Assembly (NCBI RefSeq): GCF_029784155.1
Contig: NC_073692.1
Coordinates: forward strand, 422,530,305 to 422,594,304
DNA: 64,000 nucleotides
Direction of reading: 5' to 3'
Source: Uranotaenia lowii
Lineage: Eukaryota; Arthropoda; Insecta; Diptera; Culicidae
Below are positions 12,712-26,526 of this stretch, in pieces (within the stretch, counting starts at the first letter, position 1; every line of letters begins with the position of its first letter). The translations under genes and the position numbers were made by a program. The notes beneath the pieces were generated by a model. That model saw nothing but the letters and a program-made list of their open reading frames with translations. It made no database searches and had not been told where the DNA came from.

Positions 12712-15550
12712 AAGTGTAATTTGCAAGCATGTTTTAGATTACTTTAAAAACAGTATCGATGAAGGAAATTTTCTAATTCCAATGGTGAATGCAATAGCAA
12801 ACAACCTAAACTGCCCGTTTGCACGAAAATTGAGATGAAAAAAGCACTATCTAATTTTCAACTGCAATTCTAGCTTAGGGTGCCCGCCATAAATTCATAT
12901 AGAATTTCAAAATTTAAGTTGGCTTATATAGTTTTAAAATTTGATTTACAGAACTTTTTTGTGCTACTAATCGTTGTATTGAAGATTTCAAATTCTTGCA
13001 TGACCAAACATCGTTCAATTCATAGTTGGCAAGGAATCCTTTCAGAAAATGAGTTGTTTCTCGAGTCTACTTTTAAACAATAATAATGATTCTGTATAAA
13101 TTTTATCAAGAATAAAGCTTATAAACAGAAAGACATAATTTTGATACGATTAAAATTTTTTTTAAACTAATTTATAAGGCGGTTTCACTGTTCATCTGTT
13201 GTGCTCGAGACAACAACAACAACAACAAAAGTGATACAGGTGAAGCAACATTCTTCAATGAAAATTCCACGACCCACTTGTTATCATTCTTCCTTATCCG
13301 GGGCAATATTCGGAGCTAAAGCTAAAGCGGAAGGCCAGTTTTTCAAACCTTAGTATGGGGGGATGAAAACCTGCCTGAGCACCCCCAAAAACTCCAATTA
13401 TCCCGGCGCGTTAGGTGTTTAGGAAATTGCCAACCTCCGGCAACAAAGCCTCCCCCGCTTTCAAGACGCCATAGTCGTCGGGACGCTCTACTACCATGCT
13501 CTGTGGTTTGTTTCCGTCCGTAAGTCGAACATTTTTGTGGGGGTTTTGATCTGTTTGTTGCTGGTTGGCTGGCTGCTTTTTCTAGCCTGAGTCGGCCCGA
13601 AGACCGGAGGCGTTTTTCCAGGAATTACCATAAAAATTCATACGCGTACTCGACGTCTACCTCCGGTATGGCCTATCTTATCTCAGCGATTATCCGCTAT
13701 TGGTGCAGAGAGGGACTCAGATGTTTCATTTTTTCACTCAATAGTAACAGTTAGAAACTAAAAATGGCAGATTGTAACTTAAGATTGAGTTGTCTTAAAG
13801 AGAAAAAAAACAACCACATTAATTTTTCCGCTATTAATCTGGAATGACAACAAGTCCAGCCCTGGCGTTCAAACCACTTCCAGTGTTCGGCGAAGCTTTC
13901 GGGGAAAAAACCATCAACCATCAGGTTGCCGTTTATTAGGTCTTATCGCATCGACCAGACGCCTTTCGTTAAGGGATCCATATTTTGGGGTCGAGTTTTC
14001 AAACCCCAGCTCTAAGAAAAGAACACGCAAAAAAAACACGAAAAAAGAAGTAGATAGTCCTTCATACAAGGAGAGCATTCTTCGAAAACTTTCCATTGTC
14101 AAACAAGGGATGGGGTAGCGGAAAATTTGCATCATGCTTCTTCCATCGCCTAGTTTTGTTGGTTTGTAATAAAATTAAAGGTACTAAGCCGCCATCATCA
14201 AAGGGCAAGATGGGGGAGAAAGAAACGAACGCCTTGAAGCACATTACGAGGCGTCCGGGCGGGGCGTGACTGGAATTAGACAAGGTGGATGTTTTCAGAA
14301 ATTCTAAGGGTACAACGATGTCTTTGAAGTTTGTCCTCCATGTTGGTGGAATGGCGGAAGCGTTCGGAAATTGGAAACGAATTGAGGAAACAGTAATTTG
14401 GAGGTGTGTATAATGGACTGATTCGATGGCAATCTCAGATCGAACCATCCAAATGGAATGCCTCAAAGTGCAAACAGTTTTCTCACTAGGTGGAAAACCA
14501 CACTGCAGCAAGGATATATTTGATTACAACACAAAACTGCAATTCAAACTGCACTTTGCCTGTGGCAGCATCCGCCAGATTGAAACGATAACAAATTCCA
14601 GGCGTTTGTTGGGAGAACTCAATCAAAACTGTTTGCCGGCGCCTGATTTTCCAATCATAGTTACATGTATTGCATGCAGCGTCAGTTTTCCAATCCCTGC
14701 TGCGAACTTCATTTTGTACCAAACCCGAACGAAATGGTGTAGAGTGCACTTCCTGGCAGTATTTCAAGTATTTCTCCCAAGCATTTGGTTGGATGCTCAC
14801 CAGAACCAAATCGAGAGCAGCTCATCTTGGAAGACTTCAGAAGCAATTTGCATATCAAAGAAATGCTTCATCGTCGTCGTCGTCATCGCCTTTCCGGTTG
14901 ATGCATTTCGACACCCGCAACCACACCGGAAACACTACAAAACTTTTCAAATCAACCAATCGCTAGTTGGTGACGAGAGGAAGGAGACTAGTGAAGCAGT
15001 TTACACCACGTGCGATCGAATTTTGTTGGATTCTGTCACTGCGGATATGCAAACCTCCTGGGTTTTTTTTCACTATTCATTGGAGTTTTTAGATTATCCT
15101 TTAAAAACGTGATTTTAAACTTATTGAAATATTGTGGAACATCGAAAAATATCACCTTTTCGTTAAAAACTCACCAGCAACACACAACAAATCTTGATTT
15201 ATTCAAGGCTAATCAGATTACACAGATTCACAAAATAAGTTTAACCACTTACTTCTGCAATTTCACCATGATCCTTTTTTAAGGAATTTCAACTCCACTG
15301 CAAGAATTCGTCCCTGATAACCATGATCCTGAGAATATACGCAACGTTTCAATTTAACTCTTAACTGAAATCCACGTTTCGAAAAATTAGCATCCGAAAC
15401 ATATGATGATTTTTTTTTTTAACTTTTTTTGGGATTTTGCATTCAGAAATCCTAAACAAGGCATCCATCTTATCTACCGCTACTAAAAATGTCAACCAAT
15501 AGTAAAATGAATTATGATAAACAAACATTTGGTTCTCTCAGACTCAGATT
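12712..15550. other. Single-copy region, GC-richer from about 13.2 to 15.1 kb
   Basis: No repeat family recognised apart from a short CAA run near 13216. Overlapping open frames occur on both strands at 13914-15282, the longest 228 codons at 14426-15112 (plus). Their translations show no domain, signal peptide or composition typical of a conserved protein, and frames on opposite strands overlap, so I read this as noncoding unique DNA. An exon without a recognisable motif cannot be excluded. Confidence 0.45.
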
Positions 15551-17469
15551 GACAAAAAATAACAAAAATGACAAAAATGAAAAAAATGACAAAAATGACA
15601 AAAATAACAAAAATGACAAAAATGACAAAAATAACAAAAATGACAAAAATGACAAAAATGACAAAAATGACAAAAATGACAAAAATGACAAAAATGACAA
15701 AAATGACAAAAATGACAAAAATGACAAAAATGACAAAAATGACAAAAATGACAAAAATGACAAAAATGACAAAAATGACAAAAATGACAAAAATGACAAA
15801 AATGACAAAAATGACAAAAATGACAAAAATGACAAAAATGACAAAAATGAAAAAAATGAAAAAAATGACAAAAATGACAAAAATGACAAAAATGACAAAA
15901 ATTACAAAAATGACAAAAATGACAAAAATGACAAAAATGACAAAAATGACAAAAATGACAAAAATGACAAAAATGACAAAAATGACAAAAATGACAAAAA
16001 TGACAAAAATGACAAAAATGACAAAAATGACAAAAATGACAAAAATGACAAAAATGACAAAAATGACAAAAATGACAAAAATGACAAAAATGACAAAAAT
16101 GACAAAAATGACAAAAATGACAAAAATGACAAAAATGACAAAAATGACAAAAATGACAAAAATGACAAAAATGACAAAAATGACAAAAATGACAAAAATG
16201 ACAAAAATGACAAAAATGACAAAAATGACAAAAATGACAAAAATGACAAAAATGACAAAAATGACAAAAATGACAAAAATGACAAAAATGACAAAAATGA
16301 CAAAAATGACAAAAATGACAAAAATGACAAAAATGACAAAAATGACAAAAATGACAAAAATGACAAAAATGACAAAAATGACAAAAATGACAAAAATGAC
16401 AAAAATGACCAAAATGACAAAAATGACAAAAATGACAAAAATGACAAAAATGACCAAAATGACAAAAATGACCAAAATGACAAAAATGACAAAAATGACA
16501 AAAATGACAAAAATGACAAAAATGACAAAAATGACAAAAATGACAAAAATGACAAAAATGACAAAAATGACAAAAATGACAAAAATGACAAAAATGACAA
16601 AAATGACAAAAATGACAAAAATGACAAAAATGACAAAAATGACAAAAATGACAAAAATGACAAAAATGACAAAAATGACAAAAATGACAAAAATGACAAA
16701 AATGACAAAAATGACAAAAATGACAAAAATGACAAAAATGACAAAAATGACAAAAATGACAAAAATGACAAAAATGACAAAAATGACAAAAATGACAAAA
16801 ATGACAAAAATGACAAAAATGACAAAAATGACAAAAATGACAAAAATGACAAAAATGACAAAAATGACAAAAATGACAAAAATGACAAAAATGACAAAAA
16901 TGACAAAAATGACAAAAATGACAAAAATGACAAAAATGACAAAAATGACAAAAATGACAAAAATGACAAAAATGACAAAAATGACAAAAATGACAAAAAT
17001 GACAAAAATGACAAAAATGACAAAAATGACAAAAATGACAAAAATGACAAAAATGACAAAAATGACAAAAATGACAAAAATGACAAAAATGACAAAAATG
17101 ACAAAAATGACAAAAATGACAAAAATGACAAAAATGACAAAAATGACAAAAATGACAAAAATGACAAAAATGACAAAAATGACAAAAATGACAAAAATGA
17201 CAAAAATGACAAAAATGACAAAAATGACAAAAATGACAAAAATGACAAAAATGACAAAAATGACAAAAATGACAAAAATGACAAAAATGACAAAAATGAC
17301 AAAAATGACAAAAATGACAAAAATGACAAAAATGACAAAAATGACAAAAATGACAAAAATGACAAAAATGACAAAAATGACAAAAATGACAAAAATGACA
17401 AAAATGACAAAAATGACAAAAATGACAAAAAATGACAAAAATGAAAAAAAAAATGACAAAAATGAAAAT
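15551..17469. repeat. 9-bp minisatellite (ACAAAAATG)n, left arm of a giant palindrome
   Basis: About 209 near-perfect copies of ACAAAAATG. Variant units are few: GAA for GAC near 15580 and 15850-15866, TAC near 15902, AAC near 15600-15635, and three ACC units with variant bases at 16410, 16455 and 16473. The long frames through it are Asp-Lys-Asn, Thr-Lys-Met or Ile-Phe-Val repeats and are artefacts of a stop-free 9-bp unit. Confidence 0.97.
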
Positions 17470-17476
17470 CAAACAA

Positions 17477-19249
17477 ATGACATTGTCATTTTTGTCATTT
17501 TTGTCATTTTTGTCATTTTTGTCATTTTTGTCATTTTTGTCATTTTTGTCATTTTTGTCATTTTCGTCATTTTTGTCAATTTCGTCATTTTTGTCATTTT
17601 TGTCATTTTTGTCATTTTTGTCATTTTTGTCATTTTTGTCATTTTTGTCATTTTTGTCATTTTTGTCATTTTGGTCATTTTTGTCATTTTTGTCATTTTT
17701 GTCATTTTTGTCATTTTTGTCATTTTTGTCATTTTTGTCATTTTTGTCATTTTTGTCATTTTTGTCATTTTTGTCATTTTTGTCATTTTTGTCATTTTTG
17801 TCATTTTTGTCATTTTTGTCATTTTTGTCATTTTTGTCATTTTTGTCATTTTTGTCATTTTTGTCATTTTTGTCATTTTTGTCATTTTTGTCATTTTTGT
17901 CATTTTTGTCATTTTTGTCATTTTTGTCATTTTTGTCATTTTTGTCATTTTTGTCATTTTTGTCATTTTTGTCATTTTTGTCATTTTTGTCATTTTTGTC
18001 ATTTTTGTCATTTTTGTCATTTTTGTCATTTTTGTCATTTTTGTCATTTTTGTCATTTTTGTCATTTTTGTCATTTTTGTCATTTTTGTCATTTTTGTCA
18101 TTTTTGTCATTTTTGTCATTTTTGTCATTTTTGTCATTTTTGTCATTTTTGTCATTTTTGTCATTTTTGTCATTTTTGTCATTTTTGTCATTTTTGTCAT
18201 TTTTGTCATTTTTGTCATTTTTGTCATTTTTGTCATTTTTGTCATTTTTGTCATTTTTGTCATTTTTGTCATTTTTGTCATTTTTGTCATTTTTGTCATT
18301 TTTGTCATTTTTGTCATTTTTGTCATTTTTGTCATTTTTGTCATTTTTGTCATTTTTGTCATTTTTGTCATTTTTGTCATTTTTGTCATTTTTGTCATTT
18401 TTGTCATTTTTGTCATTTTTGTCATTTTTGTCATTTTTGTCATTTTTGTCATTTTTGTCATTTTTGTCATTTTTGTCATTTTTGTCATTTTTGTCATTTT
18501 GGTCATTTTTGTCATTTTGGTCATTTTTGTCATTTTTGTCATTTTTGTCATTTTTGTCATTTTGGTCATTTTTGTCATTTTTGTCATTTTTGTCATTTTT
18601 GTCATTTTTGTCATTTTTGTCATTTTTGTCATTTTTGTCATTTTTGTCATTTTTGTCATTTTTGTCATTTTTGTCATTTTTGTCATTTTTGTCATTTTTG
18701 TCATTTTTGTCATTTTTGTCATTTTTGTCATTTTTGTCATTTTTGTCATTTTTGTCATTTTTGTCATTTTTGTCATTTTTGTCATTTTTGTCATTTTTGT
18801 CATTTTTGTCATTTTTGTCATTTTTGTCATTTTTGTCATTTTTGTCATTTTTGTCATTTTTGTCATTTTTGTCATTTTTGTCATTTTTGTCATTTTTGTC
18901 ATTTTTGTCATTTTTGTCATTTTTGTCATTTTTGTCATTTTTGTCATTTTTGTCATTTTTGTCATTTTCGTCATTTTTGTCATTTTTGTCATTTTTGTCA
19001 TTTTTGTCATTTTTGTCATTTTTGTCATTTTTGTTATTTTTGTCATTTTTGTCATTTGTGTCATTTGTGTCATTTGTGTCATTTGTGTCATTTTTGTCAT
19101 TTTTGTCATTTTTGTCATTTTTGTCATTTTTGTCATTTTTGTCATTTTTGTCATTTTTGTCATTTTTGTCATTTTTGTCATTTTTGTCATTTTTGTCATT
19201 TTTTTCATTTTTGTCATTTTTGTCATTTTTGTCATTTTTGTCATTTTTG
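17477..19249. repeat. Inverted 9-bp minisatellite (TTTTTGTCA)n, right arm of the palindrome
   Basis: About 196 copies of the reverse complement of the left-arm unit, starting after a junction of only a few bases; the symmetric TGACA/TGTCA turn is centred on 17483. Three GGTC variants at 18501, 18519 and 18564 mirror the three ACC variants of the left arm. Private variants also exist (near 17563-17584, 17671, four GTGTC units at 19056-19085, 19202). The flanking sequences of the two arms are unrelated. Confidence 0.97.
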
Positions 19250-22200
19250 TACCCTATACATGAGTTTCATTGAGGAAGTTTTATCTACAGAAGAAGAATT
19301 TTCCAGAACTATCGATTGGTTGATGAGAAAGCAATGATAGATTTATTGTTCATAAGTTTTTATATCGTTTTTTGTTTTTTTATGAGCTTTTCAATTGTTT
19401 TCGCTTTTCGATACTTCGGTAAGTTTAAACAGCTTAAACTTTTTAGTTTTACGGATCATATCTTGTAAAAATAAATAATTTGGTGTTTTATGAATGAGTT
19501 TGTAACTTTTCCAACATTTCCCTCGAGTCAAGCTTTTCGTCCTTCATCCGAGGAAAATATGTCGCATGCTCAAATAGCAAATTAGGCTGCAAAGTCATCA
19601 TGACGGGCCCGTCTGAGTGACGAAAACCTTTGAAAAATCTTACCTTCAGGATGTAGGTACGGCACCTAAATTGAGCATCGGAAAACAATGCCGGTTTCAT
19701 GAATAAAATAAACGTTAGAATTGCGAATCGAAATCGGGGTGGTGCCATTTCTTCACACAGTTTCATTTCCTGACCTTGGCTTTTGATTTCCTTTGACTTC
19801 CATCCCCCAGCTTTCCTCAATGGCACCTCTCCAGGGGCGTGAAATGAAAAAGGAAGTTTGAACGCGAAGAAAATCAACTCGGAAATAGGCCATAACGTGA
19901 AATGTGTTGAATCTCCAGCTTGGCTGTCTTGTGTCAGGCAGAGGGCATTCATTCAGCTTGGTCCTCGACTAACGTTTCAGGTCATGAAAGCTGGTGGCGC
20001 CTTCCGTTTTCGATTGTTGCTGTTGTTGCTGCTCTTTCAGTCAAGAATCCCTGTCAAGGGAAAAAGGACGTGCCCATGGCCAAATGGAGCCAAGTTGTTG
20101 CTGGAGCAACCACACCGAAGGACGAGATTTTTGCTGCCCCGTTTGTATTTTCTTAAAAGACGACTTTTCGCATACCTTTTCACATTTTTACTCGGAACCG
20201 GTAACGAATTTGACTCGAAATGGCTCCAGGCTACAGCTCGTTACTTTCTATTTTGAAAATTTTTTTTCTCTTCCTAAAAAATATGTTTCAAAGCCTTGGC
20301 TCGATATCATTTAAGAAAAAGAAACCGTTAGGAAAGGATAACAGGGCAAATGAATCAGAAACCGAGTATACTTCGAGATGCTATGAGAATATGATAAAAA
20401 AATGTTGTACCAACTCTTGTTTTCAATACAGAGAATCTAAAGTTGCTGGTAGGAGGATTCCTTGAATCAATTTAGGATCCATAAAGTCGAAGAATTCCAG
20501 AAAATTGACGAATGCAAGATACGCTTCGCATAGATAAAGAATCAAAAGAATGAAACGTAAGATCTCGATTCGGAATAAGACGAGCTGGGTTTTTATATTT
20601 GATAACGAACAGATTACAAACAGTCAAGCGATGTGTTGCTCAACAAAACAGCATACGGTTGCCATTTTTTTAGGATCGAAAAAATACAAAGAGCAATCTC
20701 GCTTTTGTTGAGGACCCTGAAAAGTAGCTCAACTTGGAAATTGTTGATACCCTCTTAAGGATGTTGGATTTTGTATTGTTACTTTTGCTTACAAATTCTA
20801 AGGACAATATAAATGTGAACCATGGTTACGTTATCAGACAGTGAACATATTTTTAAGCTTTTGAGCATCTTCTTGGAGTTTAAAGGTAGGTACAGAGCTG
20901 AGTAAATGATTAAAATTTAAAATAAAAAAGACTAAAATGGCACCATAGTAGGTATAGGTTATTTTATAGTATTTGCCAAAAACAATTTTAAAAAGATGTG
21001 ATTTTTTCAGAAAAATTACACATTGAAAAGTAATTGTTTTGCTTAAAAAAAAAGCTTGTATCAGAGATAATTAATTTAAAACTATTTAATTAAATGATTT
21101 TTTTTCAAAACCTGCATCTGAACCCGAATGACAAAAATGGTCTTTAATTTAAAAAAAAACCTGCATTGATAATTGTATTGATAATACACGATTGAAACCA
21201 ACCCAAAGAAAGTTACAATACAGTATCAAATATTGATAGTCTTGCATGTTTGTTCTACTATGTTAATCGGCTTAAAATGGTTGAGTGGTTTGATTTGTTA
21301 ATCGTTCTAAGCGAATCCCCAGCCCCAAACATACTCACCGAGAGCCTATGCTGGGAAACTTTTCGATTATGGTTCGTTTAAGTTCAATAAAAACTGTACA
21401 TGGAATGGAATTAAATTTTCCATCCAAGTTTAGCTTCCGAACATATTCCAAAAGCGACCGACAGCCCGACTGACACAATATTGTTCAAGTTGCAAGTAAA
21501 TGCTGGTGCTGGTGCATTATAAACTGCTATTGATTCTGAAATTTTGTGGCACAGAGCGTATGTGTACGATCCCTTTGCTTTGCCTTTCCCACCTTCCACA
21601 CGTCAACTTCACCCAATTTTCCTGATTTTACATAGTTTTCCCAGCTTTTGATGTGATATTACGACTTGGTTTGCTGCTCCAGCTTCATACGTTGTTGATG
21701 CTCAGTTCGACATCCAAACCAGATGGTAAATAGCAACGAACCGTTCGATATTAATTCCTGTTACACAATAAATTGTGCTTTGCATGTGGCCCACTGTTTC
21801 CCACAACCGGAAAACCTCCTCCTGCCCAGCCATAAAATTTCATTCTTTCCTGTAATTGATATTGTAAGTGACTGCTGTTGCAAGTTCCAATATTGAACCC
21901 ACATACCCACATGATTACAACTTGTGCCCTCCTTCTTTCGGTGGTAGCTGGCTGGTTGATGGCTGGAGGGCAAATGAAAGGGTTCGTATAAAAGGATGAA
22001 TGCAAATGTGGTATGCAAAGAGAGTCACCACCAGGCAGTAGTTGGAAAACGATGGTTGATGCTCATCAATTATGGTGCAATAGTACAAGCAAATCTCATT
22101 CAGTATCAATCGGAATTTTCAGATGCAGTTACGATTGATGTGGTTGTTTCATTATATATAGGTCCAAAATTAAGAAATCTTCTTGAAGGAATGTCATGTT

Positions 22201-22344
22201 TGATTGGTTTGAAACTTCTCGAATAAAAAAGTGTACCTATGAGATTTGAGTTTTAAAAATTGTAAAAGGTTCTCAAAAAACTGTAGACAACTTGTTCAGT
22301 GATGCATAAAAGAGTTTTACCATTGACCTTAAAAAATTTTTCAG
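19250..22344. other. Single-copy spacer with GC-richer islands
   Basis: Islands at about 19480-20250 and 21300-22000 are less AT-rich. Several overlapping short frames exist on both strands (19488-20465) without recognisable domains, including a Cys run from a GCTGTT-type simple repeat near 20010-20035. No gene called. Confidence 0.45.
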
Positions 22345-23139
22345 TTTGCCCGGATATTTAATACAAAATTGTTAAAGTTGCAAGTATATGGAAAAATCCG
22401 GACCGGTCCGGTTGCCCAGATTAAAAAAAAACGGGATTTTACCAGCATTAATTCACTTTCTTTCCAAACCATGCCAAAAAAAACAAATGTTGTAGTATTT
22501 TTTTTTGGAAACTTAAAATACGATTCGAAATCTGCTGATACGTTTTGATGAAAAAAAAATCATGTTCAAATTATTTTTCTTCATTTTTGTCGAGAAATTC
22601 TAAGGATCTCACAAAATTTTTCTGTCTATAGCCCGGATTTTTGGTCGATAATTTACGAATCAAATGCTCGGAAAGCCAAGTTTTTAGATAAAATTGACTG
22701 GATTTGTCCGGCTCGGATATATGCTCAGTCTGAGCTGCTTTTACGCTTTTACAGCTGCAGTTCTATGAATTTTTTAACGATTGATCAAATTGATCTTTTT
22801 CTGTTACATAAAAAAAAGTGATAAAAACTTGATCATAAAGCAGCGTAAGTTTTTAAAGAACTAGATATCTGCCTATTTTTGGAAGCCTATAATACGATTT
22901 AAATCTACTGATAAGCAAATCTCTGGGTCGCAGTTTAAAAATCTACTGATAAGTTTTGATAAAAAAAGAACATTAAGGGATTTTTTTAATGAAAAGTTTC
23001 TTGGTTTTCGTCCTAATTTGACCGGAAATCACACATTGCACATTTTGGAATCAAACGTCCAGATTAAGCCAGGTTTCAAAATAATGTTTCCTGGATTTGC
23101 CTAGCCTGCATTCTTTCGGGAAAAATTCTGGCAACCTAA
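22345..23139. mobile_element. Degraded tandem pair of the GCCCGGAT/GGTTGCCAG hAT-like family
   Basis: TTGCCCGGATATTTAATAC near 22346 matches the outer element at 1330-1350, and the right end TTCTGGCAACCTAAG at 23126-23140 matches that element's 3' terminus. The internal segment around TACGATT..AATCTRCTGATAAG occurs at about 22515-22550 and again at 22890-22960, so two partial copies appear to sit head to tail. The left terminal repeat is missing. Confidence 0.5.
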
Positions 23140-25829
23140 GTCTAAGATGCTCAAATACTCATCGATGTGATTTCACTAAAAATGACAGGCGATCGAAAAA
23201 GAACTATTTTTTCGAATTTTGACGGTCGCCATGCAGTAAAGTACTTCTAACACGAATTTACTGGTTTCAAATTTTTCTCTGTAGGTTTTACTTTTTTTAA
23301 AGTTTTGCTTAATTCAGCTTGTTATTTTTATTTTGATCTTGACCAACATTTTTTTTCTGTAAATGTTATGTAGGTAATCTTATGTTTCCCTGACTAAGCA
23401 TTTTGCGATTTGCATATCAACTTATTTATAAATTGATAATCAAATGAAAAAGTTCATTTGTATCCAGCAGCTTCTAGAAGTAACGGTCAGATTCTGGACT
23501 TATCCCGGATAATTAAGATTAGTTTTAAAAAAAATAGGATATTTATCACTAATTGCATGTATCTGATACATACCGTACTCGAGTTATATCATAATTTAAT
23601 TCTTTACTTATTAGATCCTCAACTTACTTCACCGTACTAGTAACAATGTTTATCTTACTAAAAAAGAAATGGATTTTTAAATACTCAAATTAAATGGTTT
23701 TGACATTTTCTCTAAATTCAAACTGTGAAGAAGTTTTTAAACACACAAATTTGTCATAATTTGCGGTACACACATATTTCTGGAATATTTCCAAAGTAGA
23801 ATAATATGTTTGCTTATTTAAAAAATGCTCAAAAACTTTAATTTTACTCCTCAAAATAAATAAGATTATATTGACAAGATGGCTAAAAAGACAACATATA
23901 TGATCAATGCATATTGAAGATTAGACGCTATGAACAAAAGGCGATATATAATTTTATGAATTTATCAAATCTTGATACCTCTTGATACAATTTTTTAACT
24001 TTAAAAAAATTACACGTAAAGAAGCTCAAAAGAAAAACTTTGGCGGTTTTTTATTCTTATTCAAATGAACTTAAAAAGTAAAACAATTTAAACTTTGATG
24101 AAGGTTTCATGATGATTGGAAAATGGAATAAAACAGCTTTTTTGTAAGCCATCATCATGTTTGTAGAATGCCTTTATCCTAAGAAAACAGGATAAATAAA
24201 ATATAATTTTGATTTTTATCATTAAAACTTCCAATCCAAGCTCTAACCAACATCTTAAGAATACATAAAGATCTCAAAACAGATTTTTTTAAGTTTTCTT
24301 ATTGATAAACTGCCTTCATAATATGACAACCCTTATTTTTGTTTTATTCCATACCATTATAAAAGACAAAAAATTTTATAAAACTTCTGCTTTCGTACGA
24401 AAGTTACCAGTTTCAAGCATTTTCAACAAAATTATACGAAAATATCACCAGATAATAAGAATTTTTTTCTAAATCATTAGAAGGTACATTTTGTCCGCAC
24501 GGTTTGAGGTTCGGCAATTTGGACAACAGTTATATTAAAATCGTTTTCTCAAAAACTGAAGGAGATTTTAATATATGAGCTACTCCATTGTATAGACAAC
24601 AGAGCTCACTGCTGTGTTTTTGTACACATATTCGATATCATATTTGAAAAAATCAGTAAAATATCCTAGACCTTTTTTCCATGCAAACTGAGATATATGA
24701 CCATACAAAAGATTACAGATTATATCAAGTATCAAAATCGTAACTTTTAATTTGCTGATTAATTTTTTCCAAGCTTGACTGATGATAAGCTATTTTCCCA
24801 CAAATCATTCTGTAGAACGTCAAATTTTGTTTGCACATTGTGTGATTTTAGATCTACTTTTGTAGTATCTCTGACGACCAGCTTCGACGATCAAACTAAT
24901 CATTAATCTTAAATTGACAGAAGATAAATTGTATCAAAAAACATGCTTTTCAGTTGTTTTAGAACAAATATTCAGAAAACAAATGTTGTTTCCTTTATTT
25001 TCAATCATAAATTTTTTATATTATTCAAACATCGGCTATCGACTAACGTCTCGTGAAAACAGAAAAAAACGATCTCTGCTTGCCTACAAATTTTTACAGC
25101 CTGTTTCTATTACAACATTTGACAAACAGAGACGAGTTTTTACCAACAATCATTTGAACTTTCTGTTTAAACTCTACACGATTTTAGCAGTGAATCTAAC
25201 TATAATCACCATCGAGAAACATGATCCACACTTCTATTACTTGCGAAAAGTTTTGAGTTTTGTATACTTATCCTACTTATCCTAAAAAAAAATACTTATC
25301 CTAACGATGGAGCGACATCTAGGTCTGTGGTTCTCTAAATCTAAAATAACGGGAATTGGATTCAGCAATGCTTCTCAATTAAACATGAGTATCGAATATC
25401 AGGCTTTTTTTCCTCAATGATTCCATTTTCGTTAGTCAGACTTCAGTCAGGCTTTACACAAAAAAAAAAACGATTTTTGGGCTTCTTAAAGCTCGCACAA
25501 TTCGAAAACCATGTACTGATTCATCTCCAGCCATCATCGAAAGTTTCCACATTTTGGGCAACTGTTCCAAAAATTTCCATTTTTCCGGGTATCACCAACT
25601 GTTCCCACAATTCGAGAACTCTGCTACGTATCTGAGACACCTCCAGCCAGGTTTTATCGCTCGACTGCATGGTATTAATAATAGTCATACCTTGGCAACA
25701 ATTCCGAAATTCCCAGTTTTCAAGGACCCGTGCTGTGTCTGAGGCATTTCCGGCACCACTAGCCAAAATTCAAAATTTCATCCAAATATAGAAATTCTTT
25801 GAAAACATAAAAAAAGGAAATAAAACAAA
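23140..25829. other. AT-rich region, nothing recognised
   Basis: Very AT-rich. The longest frame, 123 codons at 24914-25285 (plus), starts at TTG and has no recognisable motif. Its first 40 bp resemble 26208-26247 loosely. No gene or element boundary found. Confidence 0.5.
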
Positions 25830-26056
25830 CGACAGTGGCTAAGATGGTTGCGTTTGAGTTTTATAAGCCTGAGGTCATGAGATTGAATCTCGGTCACGGC
25901 ATACGTAGAAAACTTTCTGTGGGTTGGTGATGTTAGCATGAGTAAGATGCTGGCCATTATATCCTAAAAAGATGTACGCAATATTTAGTCTTAAGTAGAA
26001 TTTAAATCTTTTCAAAGGAACGAGAAGTTTCACTGAGATCCTATATGTGTGTGTAT
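25830..26056 (+). mobile_element. Candidate tRNA-derived SINE, second family
   Basis: A tRNA-like head with an A-box-like GTGGCTAAGATGG (about 25835) and a B-box-like GATTGAATCTC (25881-25891) about 45 bp downstream, followed by a body ending near a short TG run at 26045-26053. I could not find a clean target duplication, so the right boundary is approximate. The sequence differs from the SINE at 12019-12212. Confidence 0.5.
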
Positions 26057-26526
26057 CCTTCATTTTTTCTTTAGAAAAAACTCATCATAAGCCAAGCTAC
26101 TTACAATACCTCAATCTTCCGTTGCTTCCTGGTTCCATCTTCGTCGTTCCATTATTAGAATATTCAACCTCCAGCTCCCGCGTTCAAACCAATAATATTC
26201 TAATGTTGACAGAAGATACACTGTATAGAAATGCATGTTTACTTAAGGCTATGATCAATTAGTATCCGGGCAGTTACAAACTCTTGTATTGATTAACTGG
26301 TTTAATCGCCGCGATGAATTGTTTGTTGTTTTCATCTACTTTTTTCGGCGAGGAATGAAACAAAAATTACTTGCCAGTTGGTCCAAACGTTTCGAGCTAC
26401 TTTTGGCTGTTCGCTCCTCTTCAGTGGACCTTAAATAGAATTTATTTTCAATACAATTTTCAATACAAGGATGATGTAAAAAACAAAAAAGTTGGAGGCA
26501 CAGGACTTGCTCAACATAGTATAGAG

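Noticed and set aside
14426..15112. 228-codon plus-strand frame as a host gene
   Set aside because: No domain, signal or conserved-looking motif, and frames on both strands overlap it. An unrecognised exon remains possible, but I cannot support one.
15489..19337. Very long reading frames (up to 1231 codons) of Lys-Asn-Asp, Thr-Lys-Met, Phe-Val-Ile, His-Phe-Cys and Ser-Phe-Leu
   Set aside because: They are translations of a stop-free 9-bp repeat on both strands. The same DNA is open in nearly all frames and has no flanking gene context.
21987..22030. TATAAAAGG as a TATA-box promoter
   Set aside because: The nearest initiator-like TCA lies about 40 bp downstream, too far, and no coding start with support follows.
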